Of a DNA stretch of 64,000 bases, positions 44,655 to 57,374 are shown one piece after another. The DNA lies in assembly GCA_947095585.1 (NCBI GenBank), contig OX352763.1, positions 14,495,462 through 14,559,461 on the forward strand. The letters run 5' to 3'. The notes beneath the pieces were generated by a model. The model had not been told where the DNA came from and ran no database searches. It saw only the letters and a list, made by a program, of their open reading frames with translations. Positions within the stretch are counted from its first letter, which is position 1. Every line of letters starts with the position of its first letter. Source of the stretch: Nephrocerus scutellatus. Lineage: Eukaryota; Arthropoda; Insecta; Diptera; Pipunculidae. The translations under genes were made by a program, and so were the position numbers.

Positions 44655-46365
44655 GATATATTGTATCGTAGGGTGTAACTAATCTAAGAGACTTACTACC
44701 AGCCTAATGAAGGATAGTATGTTCTTAGTGGCAGAGTTTCGCAGATCTGCCGAAGAAAATATTGCCTTGTGGAAAATACGTCTCCTTAACCAGATCAAAC
44801 CTGGAAAGTCACAGAGAATGTGCCCGGATGTTTCATACTCCTCAAACCAGAACCTACAGTTCGTGTTTGAGCCCAGATTAATTTTGCTAACGTGATATCG
44901 CAAGCCACAGTGACCTGTGAGAAAGCTCACTAGCTTTTTGATTCTATCCTTCTCTAGATCAATGATTCCTTATAGGAAAAGGGCCTGATTAACCGTTTGG
45001 ATTTTGTAAGTACTGGGATATTATCCCAGTGGGCCAGACGAAGTCTACCTTCCCATTGATTAATCGTCGCTGTGGTGGCAGCCTAGTTAACACAACAGTA
45101 AGGTTCCGGTCCTAAGAACGCAGATTCTGAACCAGCCCTGGCTAGTTCACCTGCATATTCGTTGCCTGCAGTTATACCCCAAATACCCTGCTGTAACAGT
45201 ACTCCCTGGTCATGTTGTCCAGGATAGTACAAAACATGTCTCTTTTAGGAATTGAGTCAAGAATTTTCAGGTTTCCCACAAAGTCACCTGGTTTGTACCC
45301 ATATTCTGGTTGCAGCTTAATAGCGCAAATAGTGGCCGTCTTCCTAATGAAGATTGGCAGGGATGAAAGCTCTACCACAGCTTCTAATGCAGTCGTAGGG
45401 CAGGTGCGCATGGCATCCGCGATACCTAGACAGGTAATTCTTTGTACCTTCTGAAGTTTAATTACCGTCGTCTGTTCAAGAATTTTCAGCCACCATATGA
45501 TGTGATAATTGGTATACATCCAATGTATAATTTTAGGTTTAAGACCACAAGTTCTGCCGTAGAGCGTAGATTTAAGGACACAAGTTCTGCCGTAGAGGCG
45601 GCCCACAGTGGCTAAGAGTGGCTTATGGTTTTGATTGATGGAAAGCCCTTCTCTACTGCACTGCACCATTCTAAGACGTCAAGTAACGAGCCTTGCATAC
45701 CATTTGTTACACTAATTATGATCACCAAATCATCAGCATAACCAATGGCGATGTAGCCTGATCTATGCAGATCAGCTAGAAAGTTGTTTTTGACGAGTGA
45801 TCAAAGAAGGGGAGAGAGGAAGCCTCCTTGAGGGCAGCCCTTAGCTGAAGTCACCGACACAGACACTGCCGCTGAGGAGGAAGGAAGAGGCTCGACTTTC
45901 AAGCATGGCCCTTATCCATTGGTTGGTCGAGCCCTCGATACCTCTGCTACTGATTGCTCTTGTTATTGAGTCGTACCCAGTGTTATCGAAAGCCCCTTTA
46001 ATGTCATGTAAAGCACACATAGTTTTTTTGCCTGTTTAAGGGATAAAGATTAAAGAAAATTATATTATATGTTATTTTTTAATTTTATTTGATATAAATA
46101 ACTTGTAGTTACCATCTATCTTCTTCAGTAAGCTTACACAAATTTTCTGATCCTTGACGAGTCCCTTGTAGATTCGTGCCGCTACTGGCATATCAGCATT
46201 TCGCAGCATTTCCTCCATGTGGCTCGTTTGGATCGTCTCAATACAGAGTTATACCCCGAAAGGGCGAACCTATATTAGTCCCACCTCTTCGTGCGTTTTG
46301 GAGTCTTGAAAAGCTTTCTAACTTTCTTCCTTATTCCAACAGGGAACCTTACGTTTACTCAGACT
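44655..46365 (-). pseudogene. Family C LINE, most complete copy
   Basis: Read from 46,365: eroded linker text ending PVAARIYKGLVKDQKICVSL (46,200); a small AT-rich interruption at about 46,030-46,115; RT block A DIKGAFDNTGYDSITRAISS (about 46,000; catalytic Asp kept); GIEGSTNQWIRAMLESR; AKGCPQGGFLSPLL (45,830); the YADD box intact as IAIGYADDLVIII (45,740); LEWCSREGLSINQNHKPLLA; CGLKPKIIHWMYTNYHIIWW (thumb, 45,540); DAMRTCPTTALEAVVELSSL (45,400); then GIWGITAGNEYAGELARAGS (end of RNase H, 45,170) and the tail EYETSGHILCDFPGLIWLRR with a Cys/His pattern (44,810). The RNase H core between 45,170 and 45,200 is deleted. Frameshifts between most blocks make it dead. Confidence 0.85.
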
Positions 46366-46489
46366 ATTTTTGGAGACACAGCTACCGTAGTAGTTAACTC
46401 CTCCCAAGAGAGGTAAGATGAAAGGTAAATAGTAGTAGATGAACAGAACGCTATACTAAAAAGAATAAGTATATGAATAAGCCTAGACT

Positions 46490-46720
46490 CGAACCGTACT
46501 AAAATAGGCACTGAATTAGAATTAAGCACATACATAAGCATACTCTTAGGCTGTAAGACTAACCGAATATAATTTCAAATCATTATGTTTACTGGTGTTG
46601 TCAAAAATGTAGTCAATCAGGTTTGTCCGTTTTTATAGGTACATGATTGCACATGGAGTTTATTTTTGGAAGATGACTCATTACATATAAGTATGGTTAG
46701 TATATAGTGCTTATCGTATA
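46490..46720 (+). mobile_element. Gypsy-like LTR remnant, 5' half
   Basis: Shares with the LTR at 26,525 the blocks CATACT.TTAGGCTGTAAGA, AATAT or AAGATTATTTGAAATGT-like text, ACTGGT...AAAAAT.TAGTCAA, GGTTTGT.CG.TTT, and TTGCACATG.AGTTTATTTTTGG followed by AAGAT.ACTCA and CATAT.AGTATGGTTAGT. Similarity is about three in four bases by eye. The promoter half is missing. Confidence 0.6.
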
Positions 46721-49439
46721 TATTGTAAATTACCTTAGCCCACCTTATTGCCATGGCGCAAGTTATTTATGGAGTTCTCACTTGGTTTATGAGTTTATGT
46801 ATAAAAAAATCATCATCACACTCTAAAACTGCGCCCGGTCCTGTTGTCCCTCAAAAAATATGCTGTTTTAATGTTGAGCCGATTTCTTTACTTTTTTTTC
46901 TGTTGTTTTCGTTTACAAAATTATCAATTGAGTTCCAAAATCTTAGCAATTAAACGCTTAAGTTTTTACATTACAAAAAAAAAAAAGAAATCCTTGACAC
47001 ACTCACACTATTTTTATTAGCATCAAATATTTATATAAAGGAAAGGATAAAGTAAAATAACATAATTTGCATAGTGTGCGAGGACGTTGTCCTTCCTTAA
47101 GGCTTACGGGATCAATAACAACCAGTACACAACAAAAAAATCATAATAATTCATTAACATTATTGTCATCTCACTCAAAATGGCCATACAAAATATCTGC
47201 ACTACTATCAGCGAAACGTAATGAACGAGTGGGTTAAGAATGTAGGTCACAATTTGCCCCAAAAGTCTGGAAAACTTCCGTTCAAAAATGTGTGTCATTT
47301 ATGTCGATGCAATTTTGGCCTCCTTCCGCCCGCATCGCACAATGTCATATTATGTACATCAAATGCGTGATAAGGGCCAATACAAAACTCAACCCACCGT
47401 GCTATTGGTTTTGGTTGCGTTCGTAGTTCTTACAGTATTTGACTTTAGTGCTATCGCCGAGAATAATTAGAGTTTGTATGGCTCGTATGCAAAAGTGAAT
47501 GGTACAGTACTGTTATCAGTCTACATAATATGAGTATGCACATTTCGTTTGCTCCATAGACGAGAGCGAATTTAAAACTAAGTACGTAGTTAATTTTCAG
47601 TTTCCGTAGATGAAAGGACTATCGTAACTCTTTACCAGAAGAAATTGCCTTGCTTAAGTGGTTCTCTTAAAATGTTATTTACCTGTGAAGTGTGAACTTT
47701 GATGAGAAATCAGGATACTACTGGCCTACTGGGTTTGTCTTATTAACATAGAAGAACAAACTAATTGCACAGAATATACAAGTCAGCTGTCTGTTATCAC
47801 CCTCTCCCTCTCCAACTTTCCACTTTCTCTTTTCCGATTCTCTTAAAATTGGATTAGGAAATTCACTCAGATTACTCTTAAAAAATATATCATTTTTAAT
47901 AACGCGCTGTTTCCATTTCATATTAGTTTTATTCCACAAATCAATAGGTTGCTTATGTGGGTAAAATTATGGAGTTATCGCTAAAATACACACATAGCAA
48001 TAGAGAAAGAACAAAATATTTCATTATGTAAAAGTATATGGGAAAACACTTTTTAAGTATATTCTGTATCGTAAAATCTAAATATTGAGAGTTGTGGTGA
48101 GGTGCGATAGTTGGGGTTCAGCTCACCAATAATTTCTAATAAATCAAACGCAAAGGATGATTACTCCTGAGAACATGTTGAAAACTAGAATATTAAGTTG
48201 TTCTCAATATTTATCCCATGTTTCTTTAAATTTTTTTTTAAATATTTCTGAAGTGTCTTCAGTTTTTTCTTATTTTCGGATCTATAGAATAAACTTATAT
48301 ATAAATCTATTCAAAATTCAAAAGACAACAACACACAAGTTACACGTTAATTTCATATTGTGTCATTTTAAATTGAGCTGACCTTTAACAATGAATGCTA
48401 CAATATTGGCTTTCAAATTGGTTCTAATTTATTGTACACGCACACAACCAAATTGTTGTATGCATAATTATTGCAGTATAAGATGAAAACAGCGCGTAAA
48501 AAGGAAGCACTTCCTATTTTATGGCACATTTAAGACCGCCGGCATGACATTGGGTTAACTTCGCAGATGTAATATTCGACAACGTCGCTTAGAATGCCTT
48601 TAGTTAAATTATTCTGACTAATTTTTTTTTCTTAGATTCAAAGTCGTTGGACGACGTTGTAATAGAGAGAACCGCTAAAGGCCAGTCAGCTGTGTAACAA
48701 CCACAGCCCACATTCACTCTGAGAAGAGCTGAATTTTTCGTTTCCTTTGACAGTACTCGAAAGCATTGCAAATTAAATGGTAGAGGACACACAACCATTT
48801 GTGTGGATTTTTTCCTTTCTTGGTTGGATTTTCGTTATTTTTGCCAACGCCCGATTGAGGCGCAGGACAATGGTATGCTTCTTCTGCTCTGTTTCCGCTG
48901 CGAAAATGACAAAATTGTGCAGAAATAAAGGACGCGAATGAAAAACGCAAAGAAAAGCGCAGAGAAAATAAAAACAATAATCGCAAAATAGGACACTTAT
49001 GCAGCAAAACTCTGCACAACACAGAAACACTGAAATTTTTCAAGAAAAACAGGAAACAATGGAGCAAATAGGAATGTATGTGGGAAGATATACGCTCAAT
49101 GGCTTTAAAGAAATTTTGTGGTGCAGTATGTAGTTGTTGTTTGAAAAGAGGAAAAGAACCCTCAAATGTTCAAGCTGCACATACGCAACGTAAAACTGCG
49201 TAAAATGCTTTAAGCTATAAAGTGTTTCAGTGGAACCCGCAAAAAAGGAAGGTTTTCGAAGTGTGGTGTATGTCTTATGCTCCGTGCAGATGAAATTATA
49301 TAATAGTAGGAGGATCGCTTAGGATTGCTATTATTACAACAAACAGTAACAATAACGATAATATTTAGCGTAACAGTCCCGTTATGGTTCAAGGCATCCC
49401 GCAACCTATCGTGTTGTGAAAGTTCTATTTATGCACACA
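46721..49439. other. 2.7 kb AT-rich stretch, no gene seen
   Basis: No supported gene. A 60-codon frame at 47,288-47,470 has a hydrophobic segment (TVLLVLVAFVVLTVF) that could be a membrane helix, but it has no other support. Overlapping minus-strand frames at 48,714-49,067 are Phe/Leu/Ser-rich low complexity. Confidence 0.45.
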
Positions 49440-49632
49440 CGGGAATTGAAGGGACCTACAATTTAAGTCTGGATCCAAACGGCAAATGATAGCTCTTTCC
49501 GGACATTTATTACTCTCGAAAGTTTGTCAGACATTCGCGAGAGGTGGGACCATGAAAAAGATGTTTGGTTTTTCTGGGATTCGAACTTTGAACCTCCTGC
49601 TCTTCTGAGCACTAACGACTACACGGCAACTA
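49440..49632 (-). repeat. tRNA-derived SINE-like repeat, second copy
   Basis: Read on the minus strand from 49,632: a GCCGTGTAGTCGTTAGTGC head resembling an A box, GCAGGAGGTTCAAAG, then the canonical B box GTTCGAATC (49,578-49,586 on the opposite strand), and a body with GGTCCCACCTCTCGCGAA. The more distal part contains GTTTGGATCCAGACTTAAAT and TGTAGGTCCCTTCAATTCC, a tail I associate with abundant tephritid repeats. Shares head-to-body order with 7,040-7,262. Confidence 0.5.
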
Positions 49633-49867
49633 CAATAAAAAATAAGCGAACCATTTGGTTTGAATGGCGAATCTTGTTTTCAATATTTCTATGCAGTAGG
49701 CATTTTATGATCCTGTTCAATGGATTAATCGTTCTACAGAGAAGAGAAAAAGAAGATATACTTCGTATTTTTAACTATACGAGTAAAACTATAAACAATT
49801 TTGTATCTGTTAAGTAAGTAATGTAGACATTTTAAATAAAGGCTCTAAGCCTACCTTCATAATTGCG

Positions 49868-50500
49868 ATTCGCGAAGAGCTACTTGACCTCACACTCGCC
49901 AGTCCATTGGATTTGACATTACCGGCAAACTGGTACATGCTTCCTCTAGATATGATAGATGGAGTCCATGGACTGAAATCTGTAACGGAGACTTGTCCTT
50001 TCCAAAAGAGATATTCTTCTCAAATCTATTGAGTCCACAGGAAACCTTGATGAAGCAGCATATCAATTAAAAAATAATTAAGAATGTGTTGTTCATTTCC
50101 TATCATGACAGCTGTGTCCCTAAAATTAGCCCCTGTAAATGAAAGGTTCACTGGTGGAACGACTAGCTGGCTAAACTTAGGAAGAAAGTTAGAAAACTCC
50201 TCAACTCTGCTAAACGCACGAATAGTTGGGAGGAATATAGTTTCATTCTCACAGCATGCAACTCAGAATTAAGATGATCTAAACGGTCCACATTGAGGAA
50301 ATGTTGTCAAATTACTGATATGCCAGTAGCAGCACGAATCCATAAGGCAGTCGCCAAAGATCAGGCTAATTGTGTAGGTTTACTAAAAAGACCTGTGGCA
50401 CCCTGAGCCTTTCATTACCCCGGTTCGTCTACTAGTGCACCACACATTGAAAGTCGAGTCAGTACCTATTCTGATGTACTATCGCTAATGCTCTACCCTA
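49868..50500 (+). pseudogene. Family C LINE, endonuclease end and RT linker
   Basis: From 49,875 the + strand reads ELLDLTLASPLDLTL and a region resembling the end of the APE endonuclease (EVLDLTL.S....V..W). After a gap of degenerate text it reads LGRKLENSSTLLNARIVGR, then, with frameshifts, MPVAARIHKAVAKDQANCVG. This linker block is the same as PVAARIYKGLVKDQKICVSL at 46,200 on the minus strand. RT proper is missing. Several stops; dead. Confidence 0.65.
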
Positions 50501-51119
50501 ATTTGGGTAGTAAGCCATCAGACACTATGTAGGTCATGCCCAGAATGAAACATGGTCTTCAACCAAAAGTTGGCAAAAGACTCGGTTAGCTTCTAATGAG
50601 GTCAACCTCGAAACCAATTCCCCTAGTACCAACTCGACCTTGGTGAGATCTGGCATCAATGGCCTCAGTTCGTTCGGTATGTCTGCCAGGGAGGAGACAA
50701 TCAGACCCTAGCAGCATATTCAGGCTGAATCTCAAATTTATTCACTTGCCACTACGATAGGAAGCTATTCTAGGCATTGTCACAGATCTGCAATGTATGA
50801 CCGGGCTACTAAATACGAAGACAGTGCCCTACTGGACTTTCTAAATACCAGCAGCCCAGTCATCCATCTATCTTCCCAGTTGTCTGATGAGGTAAGATAC
50901 AGTGGCCACCTCGAGGTTGTCACTAAGGACATCCTATCCTTCAACAGGAAGGTGGTACGTCTCTTAGATTAGTCATACATTGTTGATGACTTTTTTAGGT
51001 CGCAGTGTCAGCCATATGGGAAAGGGTCAATACAAAAAATAATCCGTAAATATGCACAAGTTGGTATTGTCTCAGTAACTGCATTATTGGATTTATTTTA
51101 TAAAACTGCGTCAATGTTT
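50501..51119. other. Stretch with no recognised gene, probably decayed LINE
   Basis: Lies between family C and family A fragments and has higher GC than the surrounding intergenic DNA. I could not read a convincing motif in any frame. It may be the heavily mutated continuation of the family C copy. Confidence 0.35.
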
Positions 51120-51345
51120 CAACCTAATAATGCTCAGCTATTTGCTTGGCACACCGTGAGCGTTAAAAAAAGGAGAAGAAAAGAGGAAATGTCTAGGGGC
51201 TTGTGTTTTGAATGCCTGTGGATCCTAGCGATGTGGAAAGGCTGACCTTCGCAGAGCTATTCACACACGTGTTGTACGACTGAAGAACGAAACTTTTAAC
51301 TTAACTGTACGTCCAAAGATGGGCTTGAGGGTTGATGAGCATTAA
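51120..51345 (-). pseudogene. Family A LINE 3' fragment
   Basis: AGGAGAAGAAAAGAGGAAAT followed by GTCTAGGGGCTTG matches AGGAGGAGAAAAGAGGAGAT followed by GTCTGAGGG at 11,070 in the long family A copy. AACTGTACGTCCAAAGATGG and GCTTGAGGGTTGATGAGCAT match AACTGTAAGTCCGAAGATGG at 26,083. A segment of about 80 bp between the two blocks is unrelated. It covers only the C-terminus and 3' UTR. Confidence 0.65.
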
Positions 51346-51875
51346 GGGCATCACGAAGAAATGGTCCGAATATCCACATCCACCAGAAATTGCTTTTGTT
51401 AACATTTGTGCTGCGTACTGCAGTACTATAAGCAGGGATATAAAATGTTGTTTTATTCTTAATCATGTTGGCTGATCGAAATCGAATAATCCCTCTCAGC
51501 AATTTGTATTCCTTGCTGTCATCGCCATCTTGCTGAGTAATTTGAACCTTACCAGTAGATCTCTGACGATGGTTAGGAAGGTTTGAAAATGCATTACAAA
51601 GTTTTACCGATCTCCAGGAACGCAAATCCGAAACCGCGAGAAACAAATTTTCACTCTATAACGAGTGAATGGAAAGAGCTTCTTGTTAAGTCAAATAATA
51701 TTAAAATTAATTGTATATCAGAAGTGAGAATAATTAAAATCCTTTCGCAACTAACTATGTCTTTTTGAAATAATTCAACAACCCCTAATATAAAATTTAA
51801 CTTCTGACATTTACCAATATGTGTCAAAAATTCTTTTGGTACGACATCATCATCACCCCATAGTTCTTTATACAA
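51296..51875 (-). other. Two adjoining unrecognised ORFs
   Basis: Two minus-strand frames almost abut in different phases: 51,651-51,875 (74 codons, with GDDDVVPKEFLTHIGKCQKL) and 51,296-51,646 (116 codons, with STGKVQITQQDGDDSKEYKL and FWWMWIFGPFLRDALN). Their composition is more protein-like than most frames here: balanced charges and few AT-only codon runs. The second overlaps a family A 3' fragment at its end, so at least its last 15 codons are not its own. I do not recognise a domain. Decayed coding sequence of an unidentified transposon or host gene is the best guess. Confidence 0.25.
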
Positions 51876-52794
51876 ATACTTAGCAAACGATACGCTTTAC
51901 AGACTACTCATAGACCTTAAGATATCCTTGTATATAATACGTTATACTCCGAGCATATTTGGTAAATCGTAAATTTATCCCCAGGCTTATTTTGGTGCTA
52001 TGTTCACTATGTCTATATAGTGTATTCGAGTAAAAGTGTAGAACTTGAACATTTATTACTATCTGGGTCAGGGTCAAAATGCAACGCAGAGATGCGCACA
52101 CGAAGGTGACCATACAGCTGCACTATCGCCAAAGATATTATTAACAAAAACAGAGAAAACAAAAAATGTGAAAAACTAACAGAGCATCCCATCATATGCG
52201 ACAGATACGTGATATATGTATGTACATATTTCCATGCTTGGTGTTACGGGATTTTCTGTTCACGACTTTCTGCAACACCAAACACCACCAAAGAGAACAT
52301 CAAAAGGAACATTCTCGCATGGCAAATGCGATGTGCAACAGTGAAAAATTTGCAACAAACTCTAGAACTAGGAACTGAGAAGTGGATTTGTTTTTTATCC
52401 CAGCTCATAAATTCTTCGATGAAGGGAAGTGCGCGAGTACGAGTATATTGCATACCAAGAGACAAACAGAGTATGCAGTATGCTAGTTTATTGCACAAAG
52501 AACTTTTCCAAAACAACGTAATAATATAAAATTTATAGTCATGTCATGTATGGTTTCTGAGTCACTAATTTTTACAGCATTTTTACAGGATTCAATACAA
52601 TCAGGATTCAATATATGTACATATCAAAAAAAATCCGCGTCTGTTCTTTTTTAATTTAATTAAAAGATATTGTTTAAAAAAGGAAATGAAAACTTTTAGT
52701 GCTTTCCAAATAGTGATTAGGAGACATCCATATTTGGAAGGCAGAGCTGCTTCTTTTTAAATTCTCTGTGCCCCGTGGATGTGTTTGTTTGTCG
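51876..52794. other. AT-rich stretch, no gene seen
   Basis: No supported feature. Overlapping frames on both strands near 52,196-52,529 are not recognisable. Confidence 0.45.
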
Positions 52795-54640
52795 CCAAAT
52801 TTTGTGAGACAAAATGCTTTTTGCTAAGCAACCAAGTCTCGGAGATATAGGCAAGTACTGGTATGACCATTGTCTTGTATACCAGCAGCTTGGATGTTAT
52901 GGTTAAGTTCCTGGATTTGAAGAGTCTTGACAGACTTTGTTGACTTTAAGCAACTGTGCGCGTATTTCTGGTTTCATGCTATTATCGGCTGCTACAGTTG
53001 ACTCGAGATAGTTAAAGGAATGCACTACTTCAAATTAGTGTTCCACTATTTTAATTGAGGGACCAATGTTGGCTCTTCTACTCTCAGACGTGGCCACCAT
53101 GTACTTAATGTTGCTCTTATTTATGTGCAGCCCCAGATTTCGTATCGCCCGCTTGATCTGGATGAAAGCTTTCTGTACAGTTCTTGGGTTTCTACCAACG
53201 ATGTCAATATCGTCTGCGTAAGCCTGTATCTGAATGGACTTATAGAGGATTGCTCCTCTCGTCGTTACGTTAGAGTCTCGGATCACGTTCTCCAACGGTA
53301 GGTTAAAGAGGACGCAGGCGAGTCCATCCCCTTGTCGGAGCCCGTTATATATGTTGAATAGGCTTGATAGTGATCCGGATATTTTTACTTACTTCGTCTA
53401 TGTTTGGTGGCGGTAGCATAGTGTGGTCTTCGGTCATTGTTGGAGGCTTCAATTCCTCATTTAGCTGGCCATTTAGCAACTCATGAAAGTGATCTTCCCA
53501 TCGCTCTAAGATGCCTTGGAGATAGGCGATCAGATAACCCTGTTTGTCTTTGCAGTATGTGCAACGCGGTGTATTTTGCGTCATACCGCGGCCTCTTTGG
53601 TATAACTTCCGCGCCTGGTGCGGTCCTCACTCTCTGTACTGTTCTAGTTCCCGGACGAGATTCTTCTCCCAGACTGCTTTTTTTCGCTGGTGAACTGTTT
53701 TTTCATATCTTCTGAACTCTTTGTATTCATCTTCGCGTGCCATGAGATTGTTGTATGGCTCGGTACGCAACATTCTTCCATTCAGTCGCTTACATTTGTC
53801 ATCGAAACAGTGGTTCCGATCACTATGACTACTACCTAATAAGGAGTCAGAAGTACTAATGACAGTATTCTTAAGTCGTGTCAATTTCACTTCTACGCCC
53901 GACATCTCAACCACAAAACTTACTCTACCTGGGCGAGTCCTATCGCTTGACCGTAGTTGTTTCTGGTCTCTTCGTTGCGCAGGGCAGCCGTGTTGACTCG
54001 AATTTGATTCTCGGATGTAGTCTTTCATGATGATGCAATCGGAGCACCATACCAACAAGATAGTGGTCCGAGTTGACGTTGGCACCTCAATACGTTCGAA
54101 CCCTCATCAGGTTCGGGTTGTGCCGGAGGTCTATCTGGTTGTGAGTAGCTCCATGAGGAGATACCCAGGAGGCTTTGTATACGTATTATTACCCGCAAAG
54201 ATCAAATTATTACTTGCTGTCATCTCTATGGCTCGTTGTCCATTGTCATTGCGGGTGCCAATGTACTGACTAAATACAGGCTCCCTACCTGTTTTTGCAT
54301 TCATATCTCCCAGAATGATTTTTACACCATACTGAGGACAGGCATGGAGTTCCCATTCGACTGATTCTTCTTTCTCTTTTTAATCACACGGAAAATCCTC
54401 TGTAGGTGTGAACGTTTATAAGGCTTATGTTTGGTGTGTTTCATTCTTTTACTCACTATAAACCCCACCCCGAGCACAGGATGTTGTGCATGACAGCTGT
54501 AATATATAACATATTCTGATTTTTGTAAGATACCATTCCCCGCTCACCGCATCTTCTAGATTGCTGTTATGTTAGCATTATGTTTGAACAGGATATCGGC
54601 TAGCTGCTGTGCAGTGTGAGTGTACGTTCCATGGGAAAAT
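52795..54640 (-). pseudogene. Family B LINE, 5' region to RT thumb
   Basis: Read from 54,640: ADIAAIQ-type endonuclease start eroded by frameshifts, a region matching 34,240-34,500 (GTACGTTCG/ATACGTTCG and CACTATCTTGTTGGTATGG), the linker with RKTVHQRKKAVWEKNLVREL (53,700), PRCTYCKDKQGYLIAYLQGI and LERWEDHFHELLNGQLNEEL (53,500), then a deletion of RT fingers, RT palm with the YADD box intact in QAYADDIDIVGRNPRTVQKA (53,215), IRNLGLHINKSNIKYMVATS (53,140), and finally the LFKSRNLTITSKLL / LTYG-type thumb text (52,900). The C-terminal third is missing; the break lies near GCTTTTTGCTAAGCAACC. Dead. Confidence 0.85.
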
Positions 54641-54879
54641 TCTTGAATCGTTTAGCCGTTTTCGTTGCCGTGGTCGTCGTCGTTCACCAGTGTATCCGAG
54701 CCTGATTTTGGGTTAAGTAATAAAGTTTTTTACGGGCGAGGTTATTGGCCTCCCGCCAACCTTACTTTGACGGAAACAGGGGTCAAGTTAAGTTAAGTAA
54801 AAGGTTTTAAAAATAGCTCTCCTTAAATAAAAAGTATGGAGTGCATTTACATATATTTAGTCTAGTTGTTAACCCCGGC

Positions 54880-55115
54880 GTTACCTTAGACCAGCCAACC
54901 CGCTCCTCCAATACACCGTTTGGACACACCAAAAGCTAAAATAAAAGGCGTTGTCTGGCTGCCCCTCACACCCTACTGACCCTACCAAACTATCCGCTCC
55001 CCTACTGAAACTACCACAAACAATTGAGCCCTACCCCCACCCACAGGACTATTAGGAACAGACAGAGTTACTTTCACATTTATAATATTAGTAGAGAAAT
55101 ATAGATATAGATTAG
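54880..55115 (+). repeat. C-rich repeat tail with ATTTATAATATTAGT end
   Basis: After GTCTGGCTGCCCCTCACACC comes a CACT/CCCTACTGA-rich stretch like those at 9,060 and 38,341. It ends AGACAGAGTTACTTTCACAT then TTATAATATTAGTAGAGA, a terminal sequence shared by many dispersed insect retroelements. I infer the 3' end of a LINE or SINE. Confidence 0.5.
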
Positions 55116-57374
55116 CTTTAGAGGACAAACTTAAGAAGTAGTTCCCGATTTGGTGATGTGGAATTGAATCGCTTAAATATTGACGAGTGTAGTGTCTTAG
55201 GATGAGCGTGTTATTTAAATTTAATTTGTTATGTTATTCTTAAAGCTTGTAGCCAACATGTCAGTTATTTTCATTGAGAAATCCTCGTGCCATGTTAGAA
55301 GAATTGCTTTATTTGTGGTCGTAATGCGAATTTTTGAAGGTAACGTTTTTTAGCAATTTATTTGAAGATGCAATACATATATATTTGACAAAACTATTCA
55401 TTATTTCTTTTCTAAAAGGATACCACAATCCAAACATATAACGGCGCCATGTTTTTTGCAATTTTTGACCGATGTTCTCGTTGCATACACTTAAGTAAAT
55501 CAGAGTCCTTTGAGGAAAAACAAATATCAAACAACAGCAGAAAATACCTCTGACTGCCAATTCTATTGAAATATATTTTTTTAATTTTTATACATACGAG
55601 TATAAATCAAGGAATTAATATTATTGCGTTGTTTGGCTGCGTATAGACGGCAGGTACAAACATCAACAGCATCGTCCTTGAGATGATGCACACAAGCGAA
55701 ACAAAAACCCAACTCCTCGCACAAACTGTGACTGAAATTTCCATGGCAAAACATAACACCGAGTCATTCTGCGACGCCATCTAGTCATCGCTAGCCAACA
55801 TATTTGGTGGGTCGCAAAAAATTCTCACAAAAGTCACAAGTCATAATTGTAAAAAACGAATTATTATTTAGTTCTCATTTTTTTATGTGATTTTATTCTG
55901 CATTTTTGTCTTTGTTTTGCCGATCTTTTTGGGTGTTGCCGAGGAAGAAGAAGACGAAGATGGCCAAACAAAAAGGCAGAAACTTCAACAGAAAAAACCG
56001 AATAGGGTTGGACTTGGACAGTGTACTTGTACTCGCAAATTTAACTGTCTGTCTGCATGATGCTGAGTTTTGTCCTAATTTCTGACATATTTTCATGCCT
56101 TAGGCAATCGTCTTTGCCGTCTCCTTGTCATTTCTTCTTTTTGCATCATCATTCCTGTACTTTCTTTCGCACAGACACAAATGCATAAATTCCAAGCTGT
56201 GTCCTTTTGTTAGGCCGGCACTTATAGTTTCATCGTCCATGGCCTAGGAACGTCAAATATTTTTTAGTTCAATGGCACAAAAAAGGCGAAGCGTTTGCAC
56301 CAAAAATTTGAACCTCTATTGAAGAATGGATATAAAATACATTGGGAGCAATCTATGTCTATGTGTGCGACTTGAGATGGTGTGGTTTCAAGTGAAGAAA
56401 AGTCTACATCACAATCAAGTGTTTTTTTTAATTTTCAACAATCATTTGATATCTAAGTCAATTTTTAATAAAAACAAAATCGATACAACCTATGAGTGTG
56501 TAGCAGTGTCGAGGGTTGAAAATGCAACAGAAGGTACTTCCATTCCAAGATAGTTCAAAACATCATTAAAATAAAAAATTTCTTGTATTAAGCTTAATAT
56601 CATTGTTTGACAGAATGCTATTACAATGCGAGCTTCAAGTGGTTTCTAAGAAATCTGTGCTACAGTCCAAAACAAAGAGTTACATATTATAATTAATTAG
56701 ATATAATAATTAATATAAGAACATTTATTTGTTGACAAAAATGTGTTATTTAACAGAATATTATAAAAGAGATAGATGAAAGTCAATTTCATTATATTTT
56801 GGTAATAACATGTTTGCCATGAAAAGTGAAGCACTATACCACCCTATAGGCTTATCTTAATTAAATTAAATCTCTTTATTAACTACTTGCGAATAATAAT
56901 GACAGGAATTTCCAAGATTCAAACAAACGTACAAAATGGCCAGGGAGTAGTTTTTCGTCAGGTTATTTGAGGTTAAAATATTAACTTCAAATTTTGTGTA
57001 CGAGAAAAATTATTGATTATGAAAATATTATTTTAAGAAAAGCCAGTGCATAAACTATCGTTAAACTGAGAGGGAACACGTTGAGAATTGGACTATGTGT
57101 ACTCCTGGCCACTGGTGTACAGCCAAAGGCGTAATTTACTTTTCTAAACTAGATGCGTAGTTTCGTTAGAATCTAACTATAGTAAAGGCACTAGTAGCCG
57201 GACAATTAACACATTTTCTAACTTTCATTTTAAATCATTTTCCTTGGACAAAACTTACAGTAAATAGCTCTAATATTTCTAAAAGTGTAAATATTTTTTG
57301 ACAATATTACATAGCGCTATAAACAGTTAAATGACTGTGTGTAATTTATAATTGAGTTTAAAACAAGTAAATGT
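55116..57374. other. 2.3 kb AT-rich stretch, no gene seen
   Basis: No supported feature. Frames of 60-83 codons are isolated, AT-rich and unrecognised. Confidence 0.45.

Noticed and set aside
47288..47470. Small membrane protein
   Set aside because: A single hydrophobic run in a 60-codon frame in AT-rich DNA is expected by chance; no conservation evidence.
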